Positions 1 through 7,064 are shown, numbered from the stretch's first letter. The stretch is 12,933 nt of DNA from Nitrospinae bacterium RIFCSPLOWO2_12_FULL_45_22 (GCA_001803565.1 MHDQ01000069.1:1-12933), one strand, 5' to 3'. The notes: generated by a model not told the origin, from the letters alone. Numbers and translations are program-made.

Positions 1-972
1 AAGATATTGATTACTGGTGGCGCAGGGTTTATTGGTTCTCATCTGGCAGAGGAATTGATCTGCCGGGGTGACGAGGTCTATATAATTGATGACCTTTCTA
101 CCGGCACCTTAAATAACATAAACCATCTGCGGGAACACAAAAATTTTCACCTCGTGATTGATACTATCCTTAACGAAGGGGTGATGAATGAGCTGATCAA
201 TAAATGTGATCAGGTCTATCACCTGGCCGCCGCGGTAGGTGTGAAGCTCATCATGAATAAACCGGTAGAAACCATAGAAACCAATGTGAAAGGTACAGAG
301 ATCATCTTGAGATTAGCCAATAAGTTCAAGAAGAAGGTCTTATTAGCCTCTTCCTCGGAGGTTTACGGAAAGTCTCTGGAGATCAATGGTGCTAATGAAA
401 CTCTAAGCGAAACAGATGACCGGCTCTTAGGGGCTACCAGTAAGAGGCGTTGGGCATATGCCTGTTCCAAGACTATTGATGAATTCCTGGCCCTGGCTTA
501 TTATGAAGAGAAGAGACTGCCAGTAATCATTGTCCGCTTCTTCAATACCGTGGGTCCCAGGCAGACCGGGCAATATGGCATGGTGGTGCCAAATTTTGTC
601 CAGAAGGCCCTGCTCGGAAGGCCCATTACGGTTTATGGTGATGGTAACCAGACTCGGAGCTTCATTTATGTGGGGGATACGGTGCGGGCTATTATTGATC
701 TTATGACCTGTCCGGCCGCTATAGGCCAAATAATTAACCTGGGGTCAGGTAAAGAGATCTCTATAGCCGAATTGGCTAAAAAGGTCAAAGAAATGACCCG
801 TAGCTCTTCAGAGATTATCTATATTCCTTATGCGCAGATCTATGGCCCGGGATTTGAAGATATGCAACGCCGGACACCCAATATTAATAAGGTCAGGGCC
901 CTTATAGGATTTGAGCCAAAGATCACATTAGAAGAGATGCTCCGGAGTGTAATCGAATATTATCAGGATTAG
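1..972 (+). CDS. NAD-dependent nucleotide-sugar epimerase/dehydratase (5' end outside window)
   Basis: Extended short-chain dehydrogenase acting on a nucleotide-activated sugar in the cytoplasm, most like the UDP-glucose 4-epimerase / dTDP-glucose 4,6-dehydratase / UDP-glucuronate decarboxylase branch. Counting the AAG at base 1 as residue 1, the NAD-binding glycine motif TGGAGFIG lies at residues 5-12, the SSS of the active site at about 117-119, and the catalytic Tyr-x3-Lys (YACSK) at 153-157. The NTVGPRQ and YGDGNQTRSFIYVGD segments are typical of the sugar-binding half. The frame is open to base 1 and only one or a few N-terminal residues should be missing. An internal TTG at base 7 could be mistaken for the start, but it falls inside the conserved beta strand. 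The protein is otherwise full length. It ends 7 nt before the next gene, suggesting one surface-polysaccharide operon. The exact sugar substrate cannot be told. Confidence 0.9.
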   Translation, partial: KILITGGAGFIGSHLAEELICRGDEVYIIDDLSTGTLNNINHLREHKNFHLVIDTILNEGVMNELINKCDQVYHLAAAVGVKLIMNKPVETIETNVKGTEIILRLANKFKKKVLLASSSEVYGKSLEINGANETLSETDDRLLGATSKRRWAYACSKTIDEFLALAYYEEKRLPVIIVRFFNTVGPRQTGQYGMVVPNFVQKALLGRPITVYGDGNQTRSFIYVGDTVRAIIDLMTCPAAIGQIINLGSGKEISIAELAKKVKEMTRSSSEIIYIPYAQIYGPGFEDMQRRTPNINKVRALIGFEPKITLEEMLRSVIEYYQD

Positions 973-979
973 AAACCAT

Positions 980-2749
980 ATGCCCTATGCCTACTTATTT
1001 TCTTTTTTGACCGCCTTAGGCTTAGCCCTGGCCCTAACCCCCATCATAAGGCGATTGGCCTTGCGCTGGGGGTATGTGGATAGGCCTAAAGAGGATCGCT
1101 GGCACCGGGAGCAGACGGCCATTTTGGGTGGTGTGGGGATCTATCTTGCCTTTCTGCTGACCACTATATTATTCTTGCCTATAGCACAAATCCCTACCCT
1201 CCAGGGACTGGTGCTCGGGGCAAGCGCCATATTTTTATTGGGCTTATGGGATGACATGAGGGGTATGAAGCCCGTACATAAGCTCTTAGGCCAGGGGCTA
1301 ATAGCTATTATGATGGTAGTACCCTATGGGATAGAGATAACAGCCCTTCCTTATCAGTTTATTGCCATACCGCTGACTATCCTGTGGCTGGTAATGATAA
1401 CCAATGCCTTTAATCTGCTGGATAATATAGATGGACTCTGTGCTGGTGTGGTTTTTATTGCCTCTACTATCTTATCTATCCACTCCTATTTGAATGATCT
1501 TCATCTGGTAGGGAATCTGGGGGCTATTTTAGCCGGGACGTCCCTGGGCTTCCTCTATTATAATTTCAATCCTGCCAGGATATTTATGGGGGATTGTGGC
1601 AGCATGCTCTTAGGTTTTATCCTGGCAGTAGTAGCAATTATGGGCACCGGTCGGCATGTCTCTAATCTCTTGGTAACCCTGGCTATCCCAGTCTTGATCC
1701 TGGGCCTCCCTATCTTTGATACCCTATTTGTTACCTCTAGCCGCCAGGCCAGAAACCAACCCATTACGCAGGGTGGAAAAGACCATACCTCCCACCGGCT
1801 GGTATTCCTCGGTTTATCCGAGCGGAAGGCCGTCTTATTGCTCTATTTTATCGCTGCCCTATGTGGCGCTATTGCCCTCTTTTACCACAGATTAGATGCG
1901 ATCATGGTGAGTGTATTAGGTGCTTTGACCCTGATTATCCTATTTCTATTCGGACTATTTTTGGGTGAAGTAGAGGTCCATGCTGATAAGAAAGGGGACA
2001 ACCATTCGCTGGTTCCGAAAATACCCTGGGTCTATCAACGCCGATTTTGGGAATTATTGATGGATATGGTTTTGATAATTATATCATTTGTCAGCGCCTA
2101 TCTTATCCGTTTTGAAGGGGGCATTCCGCCTGAATTTAAACCGGCTCTCCTGAAATCCCTTCCCTTAATTATTATTTTAAAGCTGGCCTCTTTCTACTAT
2201 TTCGGTCTATATCGAGGACTCTGGCGCTACATAAGTATCCATGACCTGGTGGCTATCTTCAAAGCAGTATCGCTCGGCTCTATCCTGTGCGTCTTTAGCA
2301 TGACTATAATCTTTAGGTTTGAGGATTATTCCCGGGGCGTCTTTGTGATTGATTGGCTCCAGATGATAATCCTGGTCTCTGCCGTGCGGATATTGCAGCG
2401 GGTATGGAAAGAGGCCTTTGCTGCGCTTAGTCAGGGGGAAAAACGGGTATTGATTATGGGTGCCGGTGATGCAGGTGAGATGGTCTTACGGGAGATCAAG
2501 AATAATCGCCATCTGAATTACCAGCCCATAGGTTTTCTGGATGATGATCCTAAGAAGATTGGCTGCCGTATCCATGGCTTACCTGTCTTAGGGAGCCGCA
2601 GAGATATTCCCGTCTTCGTCCCGCAGAAAAGGATTGATGAGATATTAATCGCTATTCCTTCCGTCAGGGAATACGATTTAGAAGAGATAATAGGTTACTG
2701 TACCAAGAGCGGTGCTGGTTACCGGGTCATAGCCGGCATAATTGGGTAA
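980..2749 (+). CDS. WecA/MraY-type sugar-phosphate transferase fused to truncated CapD/FlaA1-like membrane and Rossmann region
   Basis: Integral membrane protein of 589 residues with two modules. Residues 1 to about 330 form a multi-helix glycosyltransferase family 4 domain that transfers a sugar-1-phosphate from a UDP-sugar to undecaprenyl phosphate. It shows the Asp pair in LGLWDDMRG (87-95), NAFNLLDNIDGL (142-153), FMGDCGS (203-208) and the DHTSHRL histidine motif (268-274). From about 350 a second module begins with membrane helices and the YRGLWRYIS signature (411-419) of CapD/FlaA1/PglF proteins, followed by a nucleotide-binding fold with VLIMGAGDAGE (490-500) and GFLDDDPKKIG (518-528). 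In complete CapD proteins a catalytic SDR dehydratase domain comes next; here the frame stops at that boundary. It likely starts a lipid-linked glycan in the envelope. Whether the second module is regulatory, works with the upstream separate epimerase, or is a remnant is inference. Confidence 0.85.
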   Translation: MPYAYLFSFLTALGLALALTPIIRRLALRWGYVDRPKEDRWHREQTAILGGVGIYLAFLLTTILFLPIAQIPTLQGLVLGASAIFLLGLWDDMRGMKPVHKLLGQGLIAIMMVVPYGIEITALPYQFIAIPLTILWLVMITNAFNLLDNIDGLCAGVVFIASTILSIHSYLNDLHLVGNLGAILAGTSLGFLYYNFNPARIFMGDCGSMLLGFILAVVAIMGTGRHVSNLLVTLAIPVLILGLPIFDTLFVTSSRQARNQPITQGGKDHTSHRLVFLGLSERKAVLLLYFIAALCGAIALFYHRLDAIMVSVLGALTLIILFLFGLFLGEVEVHADKKGDNHSLVPKIPWVYQRRFWELLMDMVLIIISFVSAYLIRFEGGIPPEFKPALLKSLPLIIILKLASFYYFGLYRGLWRYISIHDLVAIFKAVSLGSILCVFSMTIIFRFEDYSRGVFVIDWLQMIILVSAVRILQRVWKEAFAALSQGEKRVLIMGAGDAGEMVLREIKNNRHLNYQPIGFLDDDPKKIGCRIHGLPVLGSRRDIPVFVPQKRIDEILIAIPSVREYDLEEIIGYCTKSGAGYRVIAGIIG

Positions 2750-2762
2750 TAGGTCATTAGGT
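2741..2762 (+). repeat. Short degenerate tandem repeat at the 3' end of the transferase gene
   Basis: Three consecutive, imperfect 7-8 bp units (ATTGGGT, AATAGGT, CATTAGGT) run from 2741 to 2762. The first unit supplies the last codons and the stop of the transferase fusion. The remaining 77 bases up to the convergent thiolase stop contain a short GGGAA/TTCCC inverted pair and no gene that I can support. No convincing T-rich terminator was seen for either converging unit. Confidence 0.4.
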
Positions 2763-2839
2763 AGGGGAAGGATTCATTTCCCAATAGACGGAAATTTACA
2801 CGAGATCCCAGAGGTGTACGTTATGAAGTGGACTGTTCC

Positions 2840-4009
2840 TTATATTTTCAGGATATTTATGGTGACGGAGGAGACTTCGGCTAGCTCCAGGCTCTCCTGG
2901 AAGCCACCAGCGCAATGGGTAAGACCTATGCGGGCACCGGCTACTTGCCGTTCACCAGCTTGCTGCCGGAGTTGCCAGACTATCTCGGCTATCTGGGCAA
3001 TACCGGTAGCACCCAGGGGATGCCCTTTGGATAATAGCCCACCACTGGTATTAACCGCTACTTTACCACCGATCTGACTGTGTCCTTCAGCAATAAATCT
3101 ACCACCCTCACCTTTAACACAGAAGCCCAGGTCTTCATAATGGACGATCTCGGCCGGGGTAAAGCAGTCATGCACCTCAGCAACATCAATATCTTGCGGG
3201 CCGATCCCTGCCCGCTCATAGGCTTCCTGAGCGCCTTTGACGGTTGCACCCAGTGAGGTTATCTCCCGCCCTTGCTTATATTCCCCGGAACGTAGGACTG
3301 ATGCGGCTACAGTGATGGGTTTAGAGGAGTATTTTTTCGCTATCTTTTTACTGGCCAGGATAGCAGCAGCCCCACCATCACCCGTCGGGCAACAACTGAG
3401 CAAGGTTAAGGGCTCGACTATTACTGGGGCATGCAAGACCTCTTCAATGGTTACTTCTTTACGGTACTGAGCCCGGGGGTTGTAGCAGGCATTCTTGCGG
3501 TTCTTTACCGCTACCATGGCCAGTTGCTCACGGGTAGTGCCAAAGTCGTACATATGGCGCATAGCCATCTGGGCAAAAAAGGTTGGGGGTGAAAAGCCCA
3601 TAGCGGTCAATAGCTCTACACCGTCCGAGGTCAGTGGTTTACCCTTGGTGGCCCGGGCCGTAAGCTGCTCTACACCAATAGCCAGCACCAGGTCATATAG
3701 GCCAGAGGCAACGGCTAACCAGGCATCCCGAAAGGCCGTGGAGCCACTGGCACAGAAGTTACCTACGCTAGAGATAGGTATGCCTGAGATGCCCAGTTCC
3801 CAGAGGATAGATTGGCCTACACCACACTCGCGGCCCAGGAGCCTACCGGTACGGGCATGGCCACAATAAGCCGCCTCGATAGCCGTAGGAGGAATATTGG
3901 CATCTTTGATGGCTTCCCAGCAGGATTCGCGGCCTAGCGCTAAGATACTTTTATCTGGAAACTTACCAAATGGGGTCATCCCCACACCAATAACATATGC
4001 TTCACGCAT
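2840..4009 (-). CDS. SCP-x-type thiolase (acetyl-CoA acetyltransferase family)
   Basis: Thiolase of 389 residues, the usual length, catalysing CoA-dependent cleavage of a 3-oxoacyl-CoA (or the reverse condensation) in the cytoplasm. The nucleophilic cysteine is Cys86 in NFCASGS, the histidine is in GHPLGATG (329-336), and a C-terminal cysteine lies in HCAGG (365-369). HDCF at 280-283 is typical of the SCP-x/lipid-transfer thiolase branch, whose members often need a DUF35 zinc-ribbon/OB-fold partner, as in BbsA-BbsB of anaerobic toluene degradation. Such a partner is encoded upstream at 4767-5186, but here the two are separated by a small membrane-protein gene and a repeat element. The ATG has a GAGGGA ribosome site 7 nt upstream. 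It is the last gene of the minus-strand array and would perform the final cleavage of the ring-fission or beta-oxidation product. The substrate is not known. Confidence 0.9.
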   Translation of the reverse strand: MREAYVIGVGMTPFGKFPDKSILALGRESCWEAIKDANIPPTAIEAAYCGHARTGRLLGRECGVGQSILWELGISGIPISSVGNFCASGSTAFRDAWLAVASGLYDLVLAIGVEQLTARATKGKPLTSDGVELLTAMGFSPPTFFAQMAMRHMYDFGTTREQLAMVAVKNRKNACYNPRAQYRKEVTIEEVLHAPVIVEPLTLLSCCPTGDGGAAAILASKKIAKKYSSKPITVAASVLRSGEYKQGREITSLGATVKGAQEAYERAGIGPQDIDVAEVHDCFTPAEIVHYEDLGFCVKGEGGRFIAEGHSQIGGKVAVNTSGGLLSKGHPLGATGIAQIAEIVWQLRQQAGERQVAGARIGLTHCAGGFQESLELAEVSSVTINILKI

Positions 4010-4091
4010 TGTTCTATCCCTCGCTATGTTTTAATATCTTAATAAGCACTCGTCGCAGAAGCACAGGGAGCTGTGGTTCACGCTGAATAAG

Positions 4092-4559
4092 TCACAGCAG
4101 ATTAAACTTTTTCAGGGCCTCTGCTACCCTACTATCCGCTTTTGCTATCTCCCGCAGAGAATTGATAAGGCTCTTTAACCCCTTCTCATCCATCTCTTCT
4201 ATCTTTTCCTCTAGCTCCTTCGTCTTAGCTTCAAAGGGCCTGATCATCGTCCTCCGGTCCCAGATAGCAAAGCCTATGGTAAAGACCGTCAAAGCAGTAA
4301 ATATCCCGCTAATGATCCAGAGAAAGGTAAATAGCTGCTCGAACCTTTTATCTACCGAGTCCTTAAATTCTCCAAACCTTTTATCTACCTGCTCGAACCT
4401 TTTATCTACCGAGTCCTTAAATTCCTTAAGGGTAGCCTCCAGCCTTATAAGCCGGTCTCTATCCTGCAGGGTAAAGGGTACCTCTTGTGCCCATATCGGA
4501 CTACTCATACCCATAAGCCAGAAGAAAAGAAATACTTTGGTAAACGTTCTTAGCGCCAT
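4092..4559 (-). CDS. Small exported/membrane coiled-coil protein with internal repeat
   Basis: Protein of 155 residues with no function I can assign. A signal peptide is visible (basic MALRTFTK, hydrophobic core, likely cut after SPIWA at residue 24). A charged amphipathic segment with a duplicated 12-residue unit EFKDSVDKRFEQ at 46-57 and 64-75 follows, separated by a partial copy (VDKRFG). Next come one transmembrane helix at about 77-99, a basic stop-transfer (DRRTMIRP) and a second coiled-coil stretch rich in Glu and Lys (108-130). Proteins with DKRFE heptads before a membrane helix are common and usually called hypothetical. It probably sits in the inner membrane and oligomerises through the coils. 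It lies 82 nt upstream of the thiolase and 207 nt downstream of the DUF35 gene, so it interrupts the metabolic array and may be an insertion. A weak AGGATAGG ribosome site precedes the ATG. Confidence 0.7.
   Translation of the reverse strand: MALRTFTKVFLFFWLMGMSSPIWAQEVPFTLQDRDRLIRLEATLKEFKDSVDKRFEQVDKRFGEFKDSVDKRFEQLFTFLWIISGIFTALTVFTIGFAIWDRRTMIRPFEAKTKELEEKIEEMDEKGLKSLINSLREIAKADSRVAEALKKFNLL
4335..4424. repeat. Exact 36-bp direct repeat, two copies, inside the coiled-coil gene
   Basis: Bases 4335-4370 are repeated identically at 4389-4424, offset 54 bp (18 codons). Part of the unit (CCTTTTATCTACC) also occurs between them near 4377-4389. The repeat encodes the duplicated EFKDSVDKRFEQ coiled-coil unit. 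Perfect identity at all codon positions indicates a recent in-frame duplication, so copy number may vary between strains. Confidence 0.85.
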
Positions 4560-4577
4560 CTTGACCTATCCTATTTT

Positions 4578-4735
4578 GTAACAGTTCACGGGGATCAGTT
4601 GCCAGGGTTCAGGAAAATACTTTAAATTTCAAGAATTATCGATATTTGGAGGTTGTGATAGGGTTTAATAGCACTCTAGAGGTCTTTGAAAAAAGCCCCT
4701 CTGACAACTGATCCCTGACCCCTGTGAACTGTTAC
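4578..4735. mobile_element. MITE-like imperfect inverted-repeat element in the spacer
   Basis: The 207-nt spacer between the DUF35 gene and the coiled-coil gene is bounded by an inverted repeat. GTAACAGTTCAC at 4578-4589 is the exact reverse complement of 4724-4735, and GGATCAGTTG at 4592-4601 pairs exactly with 4705-4714; the right arm carries 7 extra bases between the two blocks. A further near-copy of the terminus, CAACTGTTAC, lies at 4750-4759 (9 of 10 matching 4726-4735). The interior is A+T rich, has no reading frame of note, and holds a small hairpin. Size, terminal repeats and lack of coding fit a non-autonomous miniature element or a dispersed intergenic repeat. No clear target-site duplication is seen, so mobility is inferred. 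Confidence 0.55.
4678..4702. other. Hairpin inside the inverted-repeat element
   Basis: AGAGG at 4678-4682 pairs with CCTCT at 4698-4702, and CTTT at 4684-4687 pairs with AAAG at 4692-4695 around a GAAA tetraloop, leaving a 1-by-2 internal bulge. The stem is short and no U-run follows, so it is not a typical intrinsic terminator. It may reflect the secondary structure of the element. Confidence 0.35.
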
Positions 4736-4766
4736 GTTTTAAGTATAGTCAACTGTTACCAATGCC

Positions 4767-5186
4767 TTATATGGGACAGAATTTATAGCCCAGGATATTA
4801 CGCCCTTCAGGGTCTTGTCTGATGGGCTCGATAACCAGTTCTAACTCCATACCTATACGTAGCGCTGAAGGCTCAATGCCCGTGATAAGGGCATAGACCC
4901 GCGGGCCTTCAGGCAAGTCTACATAGCCTAACACATAGGGTGCAGTGAACCCCTCGGGGGCCACCTGAACTATACAATAGGTGTATAACGTGCCTTTGTT
5001 GCTCAGCCGTATCTCTTCCATAGTCCCATCCTTATGGCAATGGGGACAGAGATAGCGTTTAGGGAAGAAATATGCCTGGCAAGCAGAACACCTGCTACCC
5101 AATAGTCTGGGAGCTTCTCCCGGTAGAGCCGGGTAAGTAAAAAGCCCTTCTTTTAACAAAACGGATTCTTTCGGATCATCAACCAT
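4767..5186 (-). CDS. DUF35 zinc-ribbon/OB-fold protein, thiolase partner
   Basis: Small protein of 139 residues with an N-terminal rubredoxin-like zinc ribbon (Cys33-x2-Cys36 and Cys47-x2-Cys50, in CSACQ and CPHCHKDG) and a C-terminal OB-fold (about 60-135), the usual DUF35 layout. Members bind acyl-CoA or form an obligate complex with SCP-x-type thiolases or acyl-CoA hydro-lyases; BbsA in 2-benzoylsuccinyl-CoA thiolase is the closest functional parallel known to me. The likely partner is the thiolase at 2840-4009. The start overlaps the end of the SDR gene by 8 nt and has a GGAGGG ribosome site, so the two are translationally coupled. It is the last tightly packed gene before the 207-nt spacer. 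A complex with the thiolase is inferred from family and context. Confidence 0.85.
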   Translation of the reverse strand: MVDDPKESVLLKEGLFTYPALPGEAPRLLGSRCSACQAYFFPKRYLCPHCHKDGTMEEIRLSNKGTLYTYCIVQVAPEGFTAPYVLGYVDLPEGPRVYALITGIEPSALRIGMELELVIEPIRQDPEGRNILGYKFCPI

Positions 5187-5922
5187 AACGCCCTCCGGTT
5201 ACATGAAGCACATCCCCGGTAATATAGCCTGCTTCATCGGAAGCCAGGAAGAGTATTGCATTAGCAATATCTATTGGCTCGCCTAATCTGCCCAGGGGAG
5301 TGCTCTGGATAGCCCGTTCAGCCACCTTTTCGTAATGAGCCAGGGTAATAACCCCTGGGGTTTTGATCAAACCTGGGGCAATAGCATTGACCGTGATATT
5401 GTACCTCCCTAGCTCCATAGCTAGCGACCTGGTTAAGCCCAGGATACCGGCTTTAGAAGAAGAATAGTTGGCCTGGCCCGGGTTACCCATATAGGCCCGG
5501 GAAGAGAGGTTGATGATCCGGCCATATTTCTGCTCTATCATATACTTGGCGGCAAACTGGGCACAGTTGAATGCCCCTTTCAGATTGACGTTGAGTACCA
5601 TATCCCAGTCTTCCTCGGTCATCTTCCTTATAGAGGTATCGCGGGTTATCCCGGCATTATTGACCAGGATATCTATCCGGCCAAAGGTCTTTACCGCGGT
5701 CTCGATCAGTTCCTCAGCTTCTTTCCGTTGAGAGACATCGGTCTTTACCGCAATAGCCTCGCGGCCCATGGCCTTGATCCTGTCGGCGGTTTGTTGGGCC
5801 GATGCCAGGTCAATATCAGAAACTACCACCCTGCCCCCCTCTTCTGCCAACCTGATAGCCGATGCCTCTCCTAGACCCCTCCCCGCTCCAGTTACCACTG
5901 CTACTTTGTCTTTTACTCTCAT
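5179..5922 (-). CDS. FabG-like short-chain dehydrogenase/reductase
   Basis: Classical SDR of 247 residues, the standard FabG length, oxidising a 3-hydroxyacyl-CoA-type alcohol to the ketone (or the reverse) with NAD(P). Visible motifs are TGAGRGLG (11-18) for cofactor binding, NNAG (88-91), catalytic Ser140, Tyr153 and Lys157 (Tyr-x3-Lys in YSSSK), and the PG motif at 183-184. Asp36 after the second beta strand (VVVSDID) suggests a preference for NAD(H), which fits a catabolic dehydrogenase. It sits between the MaoC hydratase and the DUF35 gene, so it would oxidise the alcohol formed by the hydratase before thiolysis. An AAAGGAGG ribosome site (5932-5939) overlaps the stop of the MaoC gene, 9 nt before the ATG. 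The substrate is not known; fatty-acid synthesis is less likely in this setting. Confidence 0.9.
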   Translation of the reverse strand: MRVKDKVAVVTGAGRGLGEASAIRLAEEGGRVVVSDIDLASAQQTADRIKAMGREAIAVKTDVSQRKEAEELIETAVKTFGRIDILVNNAGITRDTSIRKMTEEDWDMVLNVNLKGAFNCAQFAAKYMIEQKYGRIINLSSRAYMGNPGQANYSSSKAGILGLTRSLAMELGRYNITVNAIAPGLIKTPGVITLAHYEKVAERAIQSTPLGRLGEPIDIANAILFLASDEAGYITGDVLHVTGGRYG

Positions 5923-5937
5923 GGCCCTTTTCCTCCT

Positions 5938-6387
5938 TTACCTTCTAGCGATCATCATCGTAGTCTCTCCCTGTTGCACCACCTCTCCCCGCTGATTCAT
6001 CACGGTCCTTTCTAATACAATAATACCGCGATCTGGCTTTTTAGTCTCCTTCTTCTCTATGAGTTTGACCTTTACAGAGATAGTATCACCCATCTTTATC
6101 GGCCCGGCAAATTTCCAATTCAGGCTCAGGAAGGCCATCAGGGATTTTTGGATCCGTTGCATAAACTCCGTCCGGGTAAACAGTCCTGAGGCAATAGCCA
6201 GGCCCAGGAGGCCATGGGCTATCCGGCCCTGGAAGATGGTGGTCTTGGCAAACTCTTCGTTGGTATGAAGGGCGTTATAGTCGCCCGATAAGCCCGCAAA
6301 GGTCACGATATCGGCCTCTGTGACAGTGCGGGCCGGGGTGGTACATTCAAAGCCTACATCCAGGTCTTCATAATACCAGTCAGTCAT
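5938..6387 (-). CDS. MaoC-like (R)-specific enoyl-CoA hydratase
   Basis: Single hot-dog domain of 149 residues of the MaoC/R-hydratase family, adding water to an enoyl-CoA double bond. The hydratase signature is clear: Asp36 and His41 in GDYNALH form the catalytic pair, followed by the GRIAHGLLGLA segment (54-64) that contributes to the CoA pocket. Its start overlaps the stop of the PHP gene by 4 nt (ATGA), and an AAGGGGGT ribosome site precedes it. The SDR follows 15 nt downstream, so the products would act in sequence: hydration, then alcohol oxidation. No anomaly in length or motifs. The acyl substrate cannot be deduced; an alicyclic or side-chain enoyl-CoA would suit the operon. Confidence 0.9.
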   Translation of the reverse strand: MTDWYYEDLDVGFECTTPARTVTEADIVTFAGLSGDYNALHTNEEFAKTTIFQGRIAHGLLGLAIASGLFTRTEFMQRIQKSLMAFLSLNWKFAGPIKMGDTISVKVKLIEKKETKKPDRGIIVLERTVMNQRGEVVQQGETTMMIARR

Positions 6388-7064
6388 TTATCAGACCCCC
6401 TTTCCATTAGTGGTTCCCTACTCCCGGCCTTTACTCTACCCTCTTTCAGGGCTTCCACCAATTCTCTTTCGCAACTTACCCCATCATCAAAGATAGTAAA
6501 AAATTTCCCTACATCTTTGGCACAATGAGCATCGCTACCACCGGTAGCTACCAGATTTAGCTCTCTACTCACTTCTAAGGCCATAAGGTTTTGTATATCC
6601 AGGTCATTGCCATTATATGTCTCCATACCATCTACCCAGCGCAGGAGGATCCTGGAGCAGACTTCCTGGATTTTTTTATAAAATATCTCGGTCCGGTAAC
6701 TGTCCTGGGATAAGAAGACGCTCCGTAAGGGATGAGCAGCTATTATAGCCCCACCTATTTGGTTGACAATGCCCCTGATCTTTCTTACCGAGATGACCTC
6801 CCGAATCTCTTCGAGGAGCTCAGGAATATGTTCAGAAAATAGGAGTATATCGCCCTCCAGGGTAACCATCTCTACCCCCTGGAGAACCGTGATGCCGTAT
6901 CTCTGGGATAAGTCCTGGATAAAGGTAGGGTCATGGACTTTATTATGCTCTGTCAGGCATACTCCATCCAGACCTATCTCTTTGACCCTCTGCACCAGTT
7001 CCTCTGGCGGCATAATGCTGCACGTAGAGGCTGGCCGGGTATGGGTATGCAAATCAATAATCAT
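6384..7064 (-). CDS. PHP-domain metal-dependent phosphoesterase-like protein
   Basis: Protein of 226 residues made of one PHP domain. The metal-binding set is complete: HxH at 6-8 (DLHTHTR), TEHN at 38-41, Glu65 in GVEM, His111 in AAHPLR, Glu148 in METYNG, and Asp178/His180 in GGSDAH. Relatives include histidinol-phosphatase-like and nucleotide phosphatase/nuclease proteins of the YciV type. This fold normally hydrolyses phosphoesters, which has no obvious place in a CoA-ester pathway, so a role in housekeeping of CoA, cofactor or nucleotide metabolism, or an unrelated hydrolysis, is open. It starts 12 nt after the FmdB-type gene without a recognisable Shine-Dalgarno sequence, so translation probably depends on coupling. 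Its TGA overlaps the MaoC ATG. Confidence 0.85.
   Translation of the reverse strand: MIIDLHTHTRPASTCSIMPPEELVQRVKEIGLDGVCLTEHNKVHDPTFIQDLSQRYGITVLQGVEMVTLEGDILLFSEHIPELLEEIREVISVRKIRGIVNQIGGAIIAAHPLRSVFLSQDSYRTEIFYKKIQEVCSRILLRWVDGMETYNGNDLDIQNLMALEVSRELNLVATGGSDAHCAKDVGKFFTIFDDGVSCERELVEALKEGRVKAGSREPLMERGSDK

Noticed and set aside
2764-2783. GGGAA/TTCCC inverted pair between the converging units as a shared terminator
   Set aside because: Stem of about five pairs without flanking T-runs; kept only as a remark.
2742-3077. Plus-strand reading frame of 111 codons after the transferase gene
   Set aside because: It begins inside the transferase end, runs antisense into the thiolase 3' end, has low-complexity composition and resembles no family; treated as a shadow of the thiolase.
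3495-3869. Plus-strand frame of 124 codons opposite the thiolase
   Set aside because: Fully antisense to conserved thiolase sequence including the catalytic cysteine region; no ribosome site or recognisable motif.
4062-4075. CACAG-GGAG-CTGTG hairpin between the coiled-coil and thiolase genes as a terminator
   Set aside because: Only five base pairs and no U-run on the transcribed strand; not enough to call a terminator.
4162-4581. Plus-strand frame of 139 codons opposite the coiled-coil gene
   Set aside because: Its apparent repeats are only the complement of the coiled-coil duplication. The minus-strand frame has a signal peptide, a membrane helix and heptads, so it is the better gene.
4741-4757. 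TTGAC and TATACT-like motifs on the minus strand as a promoter for the coiled-coil gene
   Set aside because: The two motifs are almost adjacent, not about 17 nt apart, so they do not form a sigma-70 promoter; no better pair was found by eye in the spacer.
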